The notes under the pieces were generated by a model that was given only the letters and a program-made list of their open reading frames with translations, ran no database searches and was not told the origin of the DNA. Shown one piece after another: positions 33,700-42,184 of a stretch of 64,000 nt of DNA (the stretch's first letter is position 1; every line of letters begins with the position of its first letter). This DNA is from Brevibacillus brevis NBRC 100599 (GTDB lineage Bacteria; Bacillota; Bacilli; Brevibacillales; Brevibacillaceae), in NCBI RefSeq assembly GCF_000010165.1, contig NC_012491.1, positions 4,223,501 through 4,287,500 of the forward strand, read 5' to 3'. The translations under genes were made by a program, and so were the position numbers.

Positions 33700-36117
33700 A
33701 TGAACTACGCTTTACTAGACAACAAACCCATCCTGTTGCTACCTGAGAACTACAACCGCATACCGTTTTGGCGCATGTCTGCCCGGCAGGACAAGGTACG
33801 CTGTCCAGCCTGTGCATCGGCGCTTCGTCTTCATGCTGGCATCAGCTTTGAGCCGCATTTCTTCCATCCCGAAGGAGCAGAGTGCCCGCTTCTGACGGAA
33901 AATGGTCCTGCTCCGCTTGACTCACTGCAAGCGATAAATGAAACGGCAGCCACTGCCTTTCAAGCTGCTTTGGCTGCTACGGCCGCAAAGGATCACAACG
34001 ACGATAACGCGAAAGAACCACTGGCTTTCTCATCTAAGGAGCACAGCGAGGCATCCATAGACGTAGACGAAGCAAATACAACAACCATCGGCTCCTTTCG
34101 CCTTCCGAAAAAGAGAACGATTGGCGCGAGCACGACGCCTCCCCCGCCAGCTCCGAAGCCACCGGTTTTCCGCAAACGCTTGATGCCGAAGAAGACTATC
34201 TCTTACATGGCTGAGCAAATGCGCGATCAATCGCTGCACCCGGGACAACAGCAAGCGGTGCACGCTACCGAGGGGCCTTTTCTCATCCTCGCCGGAGCCG
34301 GAAGTGGCAAGACGCGCGTCATGACTGCACGCACGACTCACTTGATCTCAGATTTGGGTGTAAAGCCGAATCAAATCATGGTCGTGACCTTTACAACTAA
34401 AGCCGCCGATGAAATCCGCCAGCGTATTGCCCGGCAGCTACCCGCTGGACAAGCACGTGAGCTGATTGCCGGAACGTTCCACAGCATCTTTTACCGAATG
34501 CTCCTGCATCACCAGCCAGAACGCTGGGATCAGCAGCGCCTTTTGAAAAAGGATTGGCAAAAATGGCGGTTGATGCGCGAGACTGGTGCACTGCTCGGTC
34601 ATGACGACCTTGCCACGTTAAAAGAAACAGAGATCACCGAAGCACTCGGCATCATCAGCCGTTGGAAAAACGAATACATCCTCCCCCATGAGGTCGCGTA
34701 TCGGGAAGCAACGAGCGATGCAGAAAAACGGGCGATCCAGCTGTATCCTCTCTACGAGGCCACAAAGAAAAAACATCAATGGTTTGACTTTGACGACATG
34801 CTCATTGGCTGCTACGAAATGCTGCGCGATGATCCAGGACTCCTGCGCCGGTATCAGGAACGCCTCACCTATGTGATGGTCGATGAGTTTCAGGATATCA
34901 ATCGCATTCAGTATGAGACGGTCAAGCTATTAGCCGCTCCGCAAAACAATTTATGTGTCATCGGGGATGATGACCAGTCCATTTACGGGTTTCGTGGCAG
35001 TGATCCGCAGTACATCTTGGGCTTCACCAAAGACTTTCCGCAAGCGTCGACATTTACACTCGAGGTCAACTACCGTTCCCATTCGTCGATCGTCAGTCTT
35101 GGCTACTCGCTGATCGGTCACAACCGGGAGCGTTGGGCAAAGGAATGTCAGTCCTTTCATCGCGAGGAAGGTGACACGTATTTATTCGAGCCGGAAGACG
35201 AAGAAGAGCAAGCTTCCCGGATTGTCGATGAAATTATCCATCGTCGCGAGCAGGGTGCCATTTTGGGTGAATGCGCGATCTTATACCGCACCAATGAATC
35301 GGCACGCCCCATTTTGGAGCGCCTGAGCGAAGCCGGGATTCCTTTTCATTACACACAAGAGGAGGAATCCTTTTACCAACGCCAGACGGTTCGCTGGACG
35401 CTGAATTATTTGCGGCTCGCGTTAAACCCGGATGACACAGATGCGCTAAAAGAGATATTGTCGACCCTCTACATCTCAGCGGAAATGTGGAATGCCCTGC
35501 GCAGCCAAGCCATCATCGAGGACAAGCCGATTCTGCACGTTCTTCCGCATCTGACACAGCTCAAACCGTATCAGCGCAAGCACATGCAGCAAATCAATGA
35601 GATACTCACCGCGTGCAAGGATGTTCCACCTGCTCAGGCGTTAGAGCTCATCTATGAGGACGGCAAACTGCGCGATTATCTAAAAAAACGCGCGAAAGAC
35701 CGGGAAGATGGCAGGGAACGTTGGAGCGATGAGCTGCAGCAAATACTGGCAGCTTCCAAGCGCCATGCGACGATCAGCGATTTTTTGGCTTATATCGATC
35801 AAATGACGCGACAAGAAAAAGAGTGGCGCACGATGCGACCACTCCCGGACGAAGCTGTTCATGTTTTAAGCATCCATCGGGCAAAAGGTCTCGAATACGA
35901 CCACGTCTTCTTGCCCGATCTGGTAGAGGGTGCCCTTCCTCATGAGTACACATTGGATGAGCTGCGAAAAGGCGGCTCTGGTGCGCTTGAAGAAGAACGC
36001 CGTCTCTTATACGTCGCGATTACCCGGGCCCGTCACAGCTTGTGTATCGGTATCCCCCGGGAGCGATTCGGACGAAAGACCCGCACCTCCCGCTTCATCG
36101 CCGAGATGGGAAGGTAA
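33700..36117 (+). CDS. UvrD/PcrA-type helicase fused to a CoiA-like zinc-binding N-terminal domain
   Basis: 805 residues. Residues 1-65 resemble the N-terminal domain of competence protein CoiA: CPAC (Cys35, Cys38), then EPHFFH (His53, His56) and CP (Cys62). A low-complexity linker (about 85-165; STTPPPPAPKPP) follows. From about 185 it is a superfamily 1A helicase: Walker A AGAGSGKT, VVTFTTKAADEIRQRI, MVDEFQDINRIQY, GDDDQSIYGFRG, VLSIHRAKGLEYDHVF and LLYVAITRAR. It is longer at the front and shorter at the back than PcrA. The start has CGAGGTG upstream. It probably unwinds DNA in repair or recombination; the added domain may bind DNA ends or single strands. Confidence 0.9.
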   Translation: MNYALLDNKPILLLPENYNRIPFWRMSARQDKVRCPACASALRLHAGISFEPHFFHPEGAECPLLTENGPAPLDSLQAINETAATAFQAALAATAAKDHNDDNAKEPLAFSSKEHSEASIDVDEANTTTIGSFRLPKKRTIGASTTPPPPAPKPPVFRKRLMPKKTISYMAEQMRDQSLHPGQQQAVHATEGPFLILAGAGSGKTRVMTARTTHLISDLGVKPNQIMVVTFTTKAADEIRQRIARQLPAGQARELIAGTFHSIFYRMLLHHQPERWDQQRLLKKDWQKWRLMRETGALLGHDDLATLKETEITEALGIISRWKNEYILPHEVAYREATSDAEKRAIQLYPLYEATKKKHQWFDFDDMLIGCYEMLRDDPGLLRRYQERLTYVMVDEFQDINRIQYETVKLLAAPQNNLCVIGDDDQSIYGFRGSDPQYILGFTKDFPQASTFTLEVNYRSHSSIVSLGYSLIGHNRERWAKECQSFHREEGDTYLFEPEDEEEQASRIVDEIIHRREQGAILGECAILYRTNESARPILERLSEAGIPFHYTQEEESFYQRQTVRWTLNYLRLALNPDDTDALKEILSTLYISAEMWNALRSQAIIEDKPILHVLPHLTQLKPYQRKHMQQINEILTACKDVPPAQALELIYEDGKLRDYLKKRAKDREDGRERWSDELQQILAASKRHATISDFLAYIDQMTRQEKEWRTMRPLPDEAVHVLSIHRAKGLEYDHVFLPDLVEGALPHEYTLDELRKGGSGALEEERRLLYVAITRARHSLCIGIPRERFGRKTRTSRFIAEMGR

Positions 36118-36184
36118 GTACTGAAAGCCACCGCCCATATAAATCAAGAATTCTTCCATGTTCGTAATCAATGGAAACATAAAA

Positions 36185-36242
36185 AACAGGCCCCCTTTCA
36201 CGCATTCATTTTGGAATAGTATGCGAGAAAGCAGGGCCTGTT
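36185..36242 (-). terminator. Long terminator hairpin of fabI
   Basis: AACAGGCCC pairs with GGGCCTGTT across 58 bases, with further inner pairs (TTTC-CGCAT with ATGCG-GAAA). On the minus strand it is followed by TTTTTTATG, about 27 bp after the fabI stop codon. Confidence 0.85.
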
Positions 36243-36269
36243 ATTCTTTTTCGGGAAATTTGCTTCTGG

Positions 36270-37043
36270 TTAGCCGCCCATAATGCTGTAGCCAGCATCG
36301 ACGTGCAGAATTTCACCCGTGATTCCTCGGGAGAGATTGCTGAACAAGAAGAGAGCGGTGTCGCCTACTTCCGATTGGTCAATCGTACGGCGCAATGGCG
36401 CTTTTTCCTCAATTTCCTTCAGCACGGAGTTGAAATTGCGGATTCCTTTTGCGGCAAGCGTACGGATTGGACCAGCAGAGATCGCATTGATACGAATGTT
36501 CTCTTTGCCCAGGTCGTTTGCCAAATAACGAACAGAAGCATCAAGCGCAGCTTTGGCTACACCCATCACGTTGTAGTTTTGAATCACGCGCTCACCGCCA
36601 AGGTAAGTCAACGTCACGATGCTTCCGCCCTCCGTCATCAACGGACGAGCAGCACGAGCAACTGCTACCAGGGAGAATGCGCTAATGTCCTGTGCCAATG
36701 CGTATCCTTCGCGGGAAGTGTTCACATACTCACCTTCGAGCTCTTCCGTTTTCGCAAACGCAATGCAATGCGCTAGGCCATGAATCACGCCCACTTTTTC
36801 TTTGATCACAGCAAAAGCTGCTTCGACGTCCTCATCCTTCGTGACATCGCAATTTACCAACAGCGACTCTACTCCCATTTTTTCCGTGAGTGCCGCCACG
36901 TTTTCACGCAGACGCTCCCCTTGGTACGTAAAAATCAGATTCGCTCCAGCATTATGTAAGGATTGCGCAATTCCCCAGGCAATACTGCGGTGGTTCGCTA
37001 CGCCCATGATGACGATGTTCTTTCCTTGCAACAATGTATTCAT
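36270..37043 (-). CDS. fabI: Enoyl-[acyl-carrier-protein] reductase (NADH), FabI
   Basis: 257 residues of the short-chain dehydrogenase fold specialised as FabI: GVANHRSIAWGIAQSL for cofactor binding, the catalytic pair in NYNVMGVAKAAL (Tyr and Lys seven residues apart) and ISAGPIRTLAAKGI. It carries out the last step of each fatty acid elongation round. AAGGGG precedes the ATG. A TATAAT lies upstream on the minus strand (37079-37084), with a weak -35 box. A possible half-site of a FapR-type operator (AAGTACCGATTAA) lies at 37140-37152, too weak to claim. Confidence 0.97.
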   Translation of the reverse strand: MNTLLQGKNIVIMGVANHRSIAWGIAQSLHNAGANLIFTYQGERLRENVAALTEKMGVESLLVNCDVTKDEDVEAAFAVIKEKVGVIHGLAHCIAFAKTEELEGEYVNTSREGYALAQDISAFSLVAVARAARPLMTEGGSIVTLTYLGGERVIQNYNVMGVAKAALDASVRYLANDLGKENIRINAISAGPIRTLAAKGIRNFNSVLKEIEEKAPLRRTIDQSEVGDTALFLFSNLSRGITGEILHVDAGYSIMGG

Positions 37044-37138
37044 TATGTATCTGCCCCTTTCCCAACTTATTCCCCTGCATTATAACCGATCTTGTCCATG
37101 GATACGAGTGGATAAACGAGAGAGGCAGTGTAAAAAAT

Positions 37139-37291
37139 TTAATCGGTACTTCCGGCCTGATCGGTTAGCGTTGATAGAGCTTTAGAGGAAGCCCACGATT
37201 CCTGCAATGGATTCAACGATGTCCCCATGACCGGGAATTCAGTCAGTGACTGCAAATGATCGTCTGTTTGCATTTGTTCTTGATGGTTCAT
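37139..37291 (-). CDS. Possible 50-residue small protein upstream of fabI
   Basis: Begins MNHQEQMQTDDHLQSLTEF and ends STLTDQAGSTD; hydrophilic, no cysteine, no membrane segment. A GAAGGGAG sequence lies upstream but rather far (13 bp). It fills the space between the ZIP transporter and fabI on the same strand. No homologue is known to me. Confidence 0.35.
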   Translation of the reverse strand: MNHQEQMQTDDHLQSLTEFPVMGTSLNPLQESWASSKALSTLTDQAGSTD

Positions 37292-37345
37292 ACTGTAAGT
37301 CCACACTCCCTTCCTTCAGACTAGACTGGCTAGGAATGGACCCTT

Positions 37346-38071
37346 TTATGCATGCAAGTGGTTCGCGTGTAAAAAAGCAGATAAAATCAGATACACGGCC
37401 ATCGCGCCAACAAAATAAACCCCGTACTGTGCCTTTTTGGTTTGTCCGATATAAGGGACGAGATGGCTGGCGGATACATATAAAAAAATACCAGTCGTCA
37501 TGGCCAGCATAATGCCAGACCAATTCGATGGAAACATTCGCTCAGCAAAACCAAAGCTGAGAGCTCCTGCAATCGTCGCAATCCCAAGGGACGTCGCGCC
37601 CCAAAATGCTTTCTTTCTCGAGTTGGTCGCTGCCAGCAACAGAGAGGCTATGGTTACACCATCCGGAATTTTGTGCAGCAGCATCGCCACCAACACGGAT
37701 ACCCCAACTTCTGAATCCATCCGCAAGCTCGCGACTAAAGAGACGCCTTCGACAAATGCATGTAATAAAAAACCTGTCATGACCCCAATCATTCCCGTGG
37801 AGCCAAACTCCCCACTCGACTTGCTGATTAATTCCAAAGCAAAAAGCGTAACAAAGCCAACGAGCACAAATGGCATCAACCACAAGCTCTTATCAGAAAA
37901 GACATGTGGCATCAAATCTAGAAGCGTAATCGCCAGCAGTAGCCCAGCCCCTGCACTGATCATCGCAAACAATGCCTCGGACGACCAAGCACGCAGACAT
38001 AACAGCAGTCCTCCGATACTGCTCGCCAAGGCAGCAGTCAAAAGGACAATCCAGAAAACAGATTGCATCAT
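37346..38071 (-). CDS. ZIP family divalent metal transporter
   Basis: 241 residues, about eight transmembrane segments. The metal-site helices are recognisable: LLHAFVEGVSLVAS and LLHKIPDGVTIASLL (HxxxEG and HKxPDG). A short loop replaces the His-rich loop of larger members; the C-terminus ends HANHLHA. It should import zinc or another divalent metal. GAGGAGAGG precedes the start. Confidence 0.88.
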   Translation of the reverse strand: MMQSVFWIVLLTAALASSIGGLLLCLRAWSSEALFAMISAGAGLLLAITLLDLMPHVFSDKSLWLMPFVLVGFVTLFALELISKSSGEFGSTGMIGVMTGFLLHAFVEGVSLVASLRMDSEVGVSVLVAMLLHKIPDGVTIASLLLAATNSRKKAFWGATSLGIATIAGALSFGFAERMFPSNWSGIMLAMTTGIFLYVSASHLVPYIGQTKKAQYGVYFVGAMAVYLILSAFLHANHLHA

Positions 38072-38255
38072 CCGGTCCTCTCCTCACCCAACGAGCAAAA
38101 AACATGCTTACTCCTTTCATATGTACGCGCCTGTCCCGGTCATTATGAGCAGCCTAACAAATTTGACAAAATACGACGACCTGTCCGAATCGGACGAAAG
38201 ATCACTAGTTTTTAGAACCTTTGTCGATTCTCTCTTACCCGGAAAATTTTGGTGC

Positions 38256-38261
38256 TATAAT
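38256..38261 (+). promoter_or_regulatory. Extended -10 promoter of the MerR-like gene
   Basis: TGCTATAAT, an extended -10 box, 44 bp before the start codon; the -35 region (TCTTAC) is poor, as is common with extended -10 promoters. Confidence 0.6.
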
Positions 38262-38305
38262 GAGTCCACCGGGAATACCGAGAGGAAAAAAGGGAGTGAT
38301 TCGGG

Positions 38306-38923
38306 ATGGATGTACAAGTTTGGATGGCTTCAAAAGAGGTAGCTGATCGCCTTGATGTGCATGTTCGTACACTACGTAACTGGCTGGACTTGTTCGTACC
38401 TGCTCAGGAACGTCTGAAAAATCCGCAGGGTCACTATTTGATCAGCGAAGCAGGCTTTGAACTGCTCAAGGAAGTGAAAGAAAGAAAAGATAACGGTAAC
38501 AGCTCGTTAAAAGATATTCAGCGCCAACTGATAGAAGAAGGTCGCCTGTCCGAGGAAATGCTCATGGAAGAAGAACTCTTGGGTGCGGAAGAAACCGCCG
38601 TTACGCTCAGCGCCACAAACAAGCTGGGTACGGGCATGCGAGAAGTGGAAATGACAGTCCACGAGACACTCGTCCAATTTCAGCAGGAGCTCACTCAACT
38701 CTCCTCCATGAATCATATGCAGTCGACCATTCTGCAAAAGATTGCGGACATAGAAGAAATGCAAGAGTCCCTCCGCTTGGAAATGCGTCGCGTTACTTTT
38801 GAACTGGATCTCATGCACCAGCGCTTGACTCGTCGTAAGGAGCGCTATGCCCGCTATGAGCCTCGCTGGTCACTCAATCCATTCCGCTGGTTTACACGTT
38901 CAAATCGCGCAGCCGAGCAATAA
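38306..38923 (+). CDS. MerR-type helix-turn-helix protein with coiled coil (RacA-like architecture)
   Basis: 205 residues. The N-terminal winged helix reads ASKEVADRLDVHVRTLRNWL with GHYLISEAGFELLKEV after it. A long coiled coil covers about residues 110-170 (KIADIEEMQESLRLEMRRVT), and the end is basic and aromatic (EPRWSLNPFRWFTRSNR). There is no metal- or drug-binding MerR domain. The layout resembles B. subtilis RacA, which anchors the chromosome to the cell pole in sporulation; that parallel is structural only. GGGAG precedes the start. Confidence 0.75.
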   Translation: MDVQVWMASKEVADRLDVHVRTLRNWLDLFVPAQERLKNPQGHYLISEAGFELLKEVKERKDNGNSSLKDIQRQLIEEGRLSEEMLMEEELLGAEETAVTLSATNKLGTGMREVEMTVHETLVQFQQELTQLSSMNHMQSTILQKIADIEEMQESLRLEMRRVTFELDLMHQRLTRRKERYARYEPRWSLNPFRWFTRSNRAAEQ

Positions 38924-39078
38924 TCGTGTTTTTTTCACAAGGTAAAAAATGACAATTAAGAGAAGTACCTCGACAGCGCTAGTCTCCCCATGTTCTACTG
39001 TGATAAAATGGCACTACATGAACTGCCAGAAAATCAGGACTATTTACATTCACAAAAAAAAGGACTGGGGCTTTCGTT

Positions 39079-40167
39079 GTGAGAAAATTGCATATTACTT
39101 CGGTAAAGCCGGGCGATGTCATCGCCAAGAGCATTTTCCAGGAAAATGGGAACGTTCTGTTGGGGATCGGGGTACAACTAACTCCCCGTTACATTGAACG
39201 CCTTGTTCAATTGGGAATTGATAGCCTTTACATTCAAGACAAGCACACAGAAGATATCATGCCGGAAGATGTAATCCGCGATGAGACGCGTAAAGAAGCC
39301 GTGGATGCCGTGTACAAAACGATGACCACCCTCATGGACCAGCCGCAGATCAAGCGCCGTACGTCCGCACCTGATTTCGGAAGCAGTTTTCAAAAGGTTT
39401 TTCGAGAAATCTTTCAAGACTTGAGCAGTCGCAAAGACATCTTAGTCAACCTGTCCAGTCTTCACGTGCTGGATGGTTACCTTTTTCACCATGCTGTCAA
39501 TGTCGCCATTCTATCTGGTGTGGTAGGGATGGCCAAAGGCTACAACCAGCAGCAGATGATGGAATTGGGAATTGGTGCGCTTTTGTTCGACATCGGCATG
39601 ACACAGGTTCCTAAGGAGCTCTGGACCATGCCTACAGAATTAAGTGCAGAAGAACGCCAACGTGTCCAATACCATACCGAAGAAGGCTTCAATATTTTGC
39701 GGAATCAACATAACATCTCGGTCGTCTCCGCACACTGTGCGCTCCAGCATCACGAGAGATACAATGGAACAGGATATCCCCGTCAGCTCAGTGAGAATAA
39801 CATTCACGAGTATGCACGAATCGTGGCAATCGCCGATGTTTACGATGCCTTAGTTTCCCCGCGCCCATTTCGGAAAAGCTACTCGCCAAGTGATGCTACC
39901 GAGTACTTGTTCGCTACAGGAAACACCTATTTCGACCTCGACCTGCTCAAGCTATTCTTGCAGCACGTCGCGATTTATCCAATTGCTTCTACGGTATTGC
40001 TGAGTACAGGACATAGCGGCGTCGTTTCCAAAGTAAATTCATTGGCTGTGAATCGACCTACCATCCGTATTCTTACCAATGAAGATGGCTCTGAAGTAGC
40101 CAGCACCTATGAAATCGATCTCTACGATAAAGAATGGATGAGCGTGACGATCGTCAAAACCTTATAG
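39079..40167 (+). CDS. HD-GYP domain protein with degenerate metal site
   Basis: 362 residues beginning at GTG. An N-terminal region (about 1-65, PGDVIAKSIFQENGNVLLGIG) is typical of HD-GYP proteins of Firmicutes. The HD-GYP domain spans about 100-300. Where active enzymes have HDIGK, this reads LLFDIGMTQVP (Phe170-Asp171), so the HD histidine is lost; HHERYNGTGYP keeps His and the GYP, with Asn for Asp. Later landmarks IADVYDALVSPRP are intact. It is probably a c-di-GMP-binding or inactive relative, not a normal phosphodiesterase. The ribosome binding site is weak (AAAGGACTGGGG). Confidence 0.85.
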   Translation: MRKLHITSVKPGDVIAKSIFQENGNVLLGIGVQLTPRYIERLVQLGIDSLYIQDKHTEDIMPEDVIRDETRKEAVDAVYKTMTTLMDQPQIKRRTSAPDFGSSFQKVFREIFQDLSSRKDILVNLSSLHVLDGYLFHHAVNVAILSGVVGMAKGYNQQQMMELGIGALLFDIGMTQVPKELWTMPTELSAEERQRVQYHTEEGFNILRNQHNISVVSAHCALQHHERYNGTGYPRQLSENNIHEYARIVAIADVYDALVSPRPFRKSYSPSDATEYLFATGNTYFDLDLLKLFLQHVAIYPIASTVLLSTGHSGVVSKVNSLAVNRPTIRILTNEDGSEVASTYEIDLYDKEWMSVTIVKTL

Positions 40168-40180
40168 GCCCACGACAAAG

Positions 40181-40209
40181 CTGAGATTCCTTATTCATCT
40201 CAGTTTTTT
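40181..40209. terminator. Bidirectional terminator between the HD-GYP and TerC genes
   Basis: CTGAGA pairs with TCTCAG (40181-40203), with A-rich sequence before and TTTTTT after. Confidence 0.75.
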
Positions 40210-40880
40210 CATGCGTGGGTCCGTGTCGTTTTTGTACGTTGCAAATATCCCCCTATTACTACGAGAGCGACCAACCCAATTTTGATCGCATATTCGAGCC
40301 AACTCCTCCCTGCGATCCACTCACGCATCGTATTTTCCATGAGAATCATATTCGCCGCTGTCACTGCCAGGACACCTGAACCAACATAAACAAGCCATAA
40401 AAAGCGCTCCATTGCCCCTAAAATAAGCTGGCTACCAAAAACCATGAGAGGCACGCTGATCAAGAGGCCCAGCACGATAAGAACGATGTCTCCTTGCGCT
40501 GCTCCCGCAATAGCGAGTACATTATCCAGTCCCATCATCACATCCGCCACAACAATCGTCTTGACCGCTTGAATCAAGTCTTCACTTGAGTTGAATGCTT
40601 CCTCTCGGTCATCCTCGCGCAACAGGTTGTAGCTGATCCAAAGCAGAATAATTCCGCCAATCAGGTATAAATACGGGATTTTCAGCAAATAAACAGCAAG
40701 AACCGTAGCAATCACGCGTACGATGATAGCAAGAAACGTCCCCCACAAAATGGCTTGTTTTCGTTGTTCGACAGGGAGCTTCCGGCATGCGATGGCAATG
40801 ACCACGGCATTATCTCCACTTAATACGAGGTTGATGGTAATGATGAGTAGCAGCGACGAAAAAAAAGCAGATTCAAACAA
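40209..40880 (-). CDS. TerC/YjbE family integral membrane protein
   Basis: 223 residues from a TTG at 40880 (GGGAGG eight bases upstream); the GTG three codons earlier abuts that site. Seven transmembrane segments; the TerC signature NLVLSGDNAVVIAIACRKLP near the N-terminus and VADVMMGLDNVLAIAGAAQG in the middle each carry an Asp for metal. Members of this group export manganese or aid metal loading of exported proteins. No manganese riboswitch is seen upstream. Confidence 0.85.
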   Translation of the reverse strand: MFESAFFSSLLLIITINLVLSGDNAVVIAIACRKLPVEQRKQAILWGTFLAIIVRVIATVLAVYLLKIPYLYLIGGIILLWISYNLLREDDREEAFNSSEDLIQAVKTIVVADVMMGLDNVLAIAGAAQGDIVLIVLGLLISVPLMVFGSQLILGAMERFLWLVYVGSGVLAVTAANMILMENTMREWIAGRSWLEYAIKIGLVALVVIGGYLQRTKTTRTHA

Positions 40881-40975
40881 AGGATGCACCCTCCCTAAAC
40901 TTTTTGAGCCCTACTCGCCACCCTTGTACGGTGCCCCTGATTTTTTGTATGATGGTAACGAGGAGGGTTGTCGAA

Positions 40976-41497
40976 ATGTCGAAACAATTCGTTATAGAAG
41001 CGATCATGTTGGCTATCTACGGGGAGTTGATGGTCCCATCGCAACCAGTAGAATATCTGATACCCGCGTCGACAATCTATGAATTGGACGAATTTATCCA
41101 GAGTCCTGAACCTATCATGCCCTACTCTGCTGATGATCAGTATGTCCGGCGGATTATGAAAGAAATGAGCCAATTTTTTGCCGATCCATTCAACCGCAAA
41201 CGAATGGAAAAAGGACTGATAGCCCCATGGTCCAAGGTTCCCTTTTCTTTTCCGAACGGCGTGACCCTGACGGTCGTAAAAGTAGAGGACAACGCCATGT
41301 GGGGGGAAATATTTGATCCCGTAGAGACACAGCTATTGTTGACGGCCATGAAATTTGAGGCCCCACTTCTCACAGACCAGCCTGATTATCAGGATCGGAT
41401 ATTGGAATATATCGTGCCTGTTCAATTTTACGATGTGGATGATTTTGATTTTGCTCTCGAGCAAGGAATTTCATTGAACGACCTTCGTGAACCATAA
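40976..41497 (+). CDS. Conserved-looking protein of unknown function
   Basis: 173 residues from the ATG at 40976 (GAGGAGGG upstream). Soluble, acidic, no signal peptide. Contains FVIEAIMLAIYGELMVPSQP, a segment rich in Asp/Glu and ends FDFALEQGISLNDLREP. No motif I can assign. It is a single-gene unit with its own terminator. Confidence 0.75.
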   Translation: MSKQFVIEAIMLAIYGELMVPSQPVEYLIPASTIYELDEFIQSPEPIMPYSADDQYVRRIMKEMSQFFADPFNRKRMEKGLIAPWSKVPFSFPNGVTLTVVKVEDNAMWGEIFDPVETQLLLTAMKFEAPLLTDQPDYQDRILEYIVPVQFYDVDDFDFALEQGISLNDLREP

Positions 41498-41505
41498 TCA
41501 AGAAA

Positions 41506-41541
41506 ACAGACCGACGAGCCTGACGCTTGTCGGTCTGTTCT
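41506..41541 (+). terminator. Terminator after the 41-kb unknown gene
   Basis: A 10-bp stem ACAGACCGAC/GTCGGTCTGT (41506-41538), then TCT; inner pairs extend it. Confidence 0.75.
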
Positions 41542-41639
41542 AAGTCTTTGCCTGAGATAAAAAAACGTCCTGAGTAGGTTTGCCCATGGTACAATATGGG
41601 TAAAGACATGGAAAGAGGTTCGGGGAGGAATCATGTACG

Positions 41640-42119
41640 ATGGAAATGACGAAAAGAAGCAATGGTTCGGATTCGGAAGCAGAAGCTGCTGTTGACCAAC
41701 AGATTTTGTTTAAAATGGGGAATGAATATTACGGCCTGTCGATTTCGCTCGTACGTGAGATCATCAAGCCGCTGCCCATTACACGTTTTCCAAAATCTCC
41801 ACTTTATGTCGAGGGAGTCATTGATCTGCGTGGACGGATCTTACCGATCATCAACTTGCGGAAAATGTTTGATTTGGAACCTATGGAAGAAACGGATGAC
41901 ACTCGCTTTGTCGACTTGCAGATGGATGGGTTGAACATCGGAATTATCGTGGATGCGGTCTCTGAGGTCCTGAATATTCCACAGAGCTTGATCGAGCCTG
42001 CACCACCCATTATCGCTGGTGTAGAGGGCAAATATTTGCAAGGCATTGCCCGAATGAACGACAAGCTGATCATGCTGCTTGATGTGGATGAAATTTTTGG
42101 ACAGTGGAAAAAGAAGTAA
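41640..42119 (+). CDS. CheW-like chemotaxis coupling protein
   Basis: 159 residues, one CheW domain: ILFKMGNEYYGLSISLVREI, GVIDLRGRILPIINLRKMF and IIVDAVSEVLNIP. CheW links chemoreceptors to the CheA kinase; no other chemotaxis gene is near, so it is an orphan copy. The best Shine-Dalgarno (GGGGAGGA) is 11 bp from the ATG at 41640 but only three bases from another ATG at 41633, which opens a 20-codon overlapping frame. Confidence 0.88.
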   Translation: MEMTKRSNGSDSEAEAAVDQQILFKMGNEYYGLSISLVREIIKPLPITRFPKSPLYVEGVIDLRGRILPIINLRKMFDLEPMEETDDTRFVDLQMDGLNIGIIVDAVSEVLNIPQSLIEPAPPIIAGVEGKYLQGIARMNDKLIMLLDVDEIFGQWKKK

Positions 42120-42129
42120 CGAACAGTGT

Positions 42130-42166
42130 AAAGCCCAGTGCGAAGAAGATGCACTGGGCTTTTGTT
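42130..42166. terminator. Terminator between the CheW gene and the converging 42-kb gene
   Basis: A 12-bp stem AAAGCCCAGTGC/GCACTGGGCTTT (42130-42162), then TTG. Confidence 0.85.
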
Positions 42167-42184
42167 CTCTTTATTCGTTATTTC

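Noticed and set aside
37140..37152. Possible FapR operator upstream of fabI (AAGTACCGATTAA)
   Set aside because: Only one half resembles the FapR site and it lies inside a small frame, well upstream of the -10 box; too weak to list as a site.
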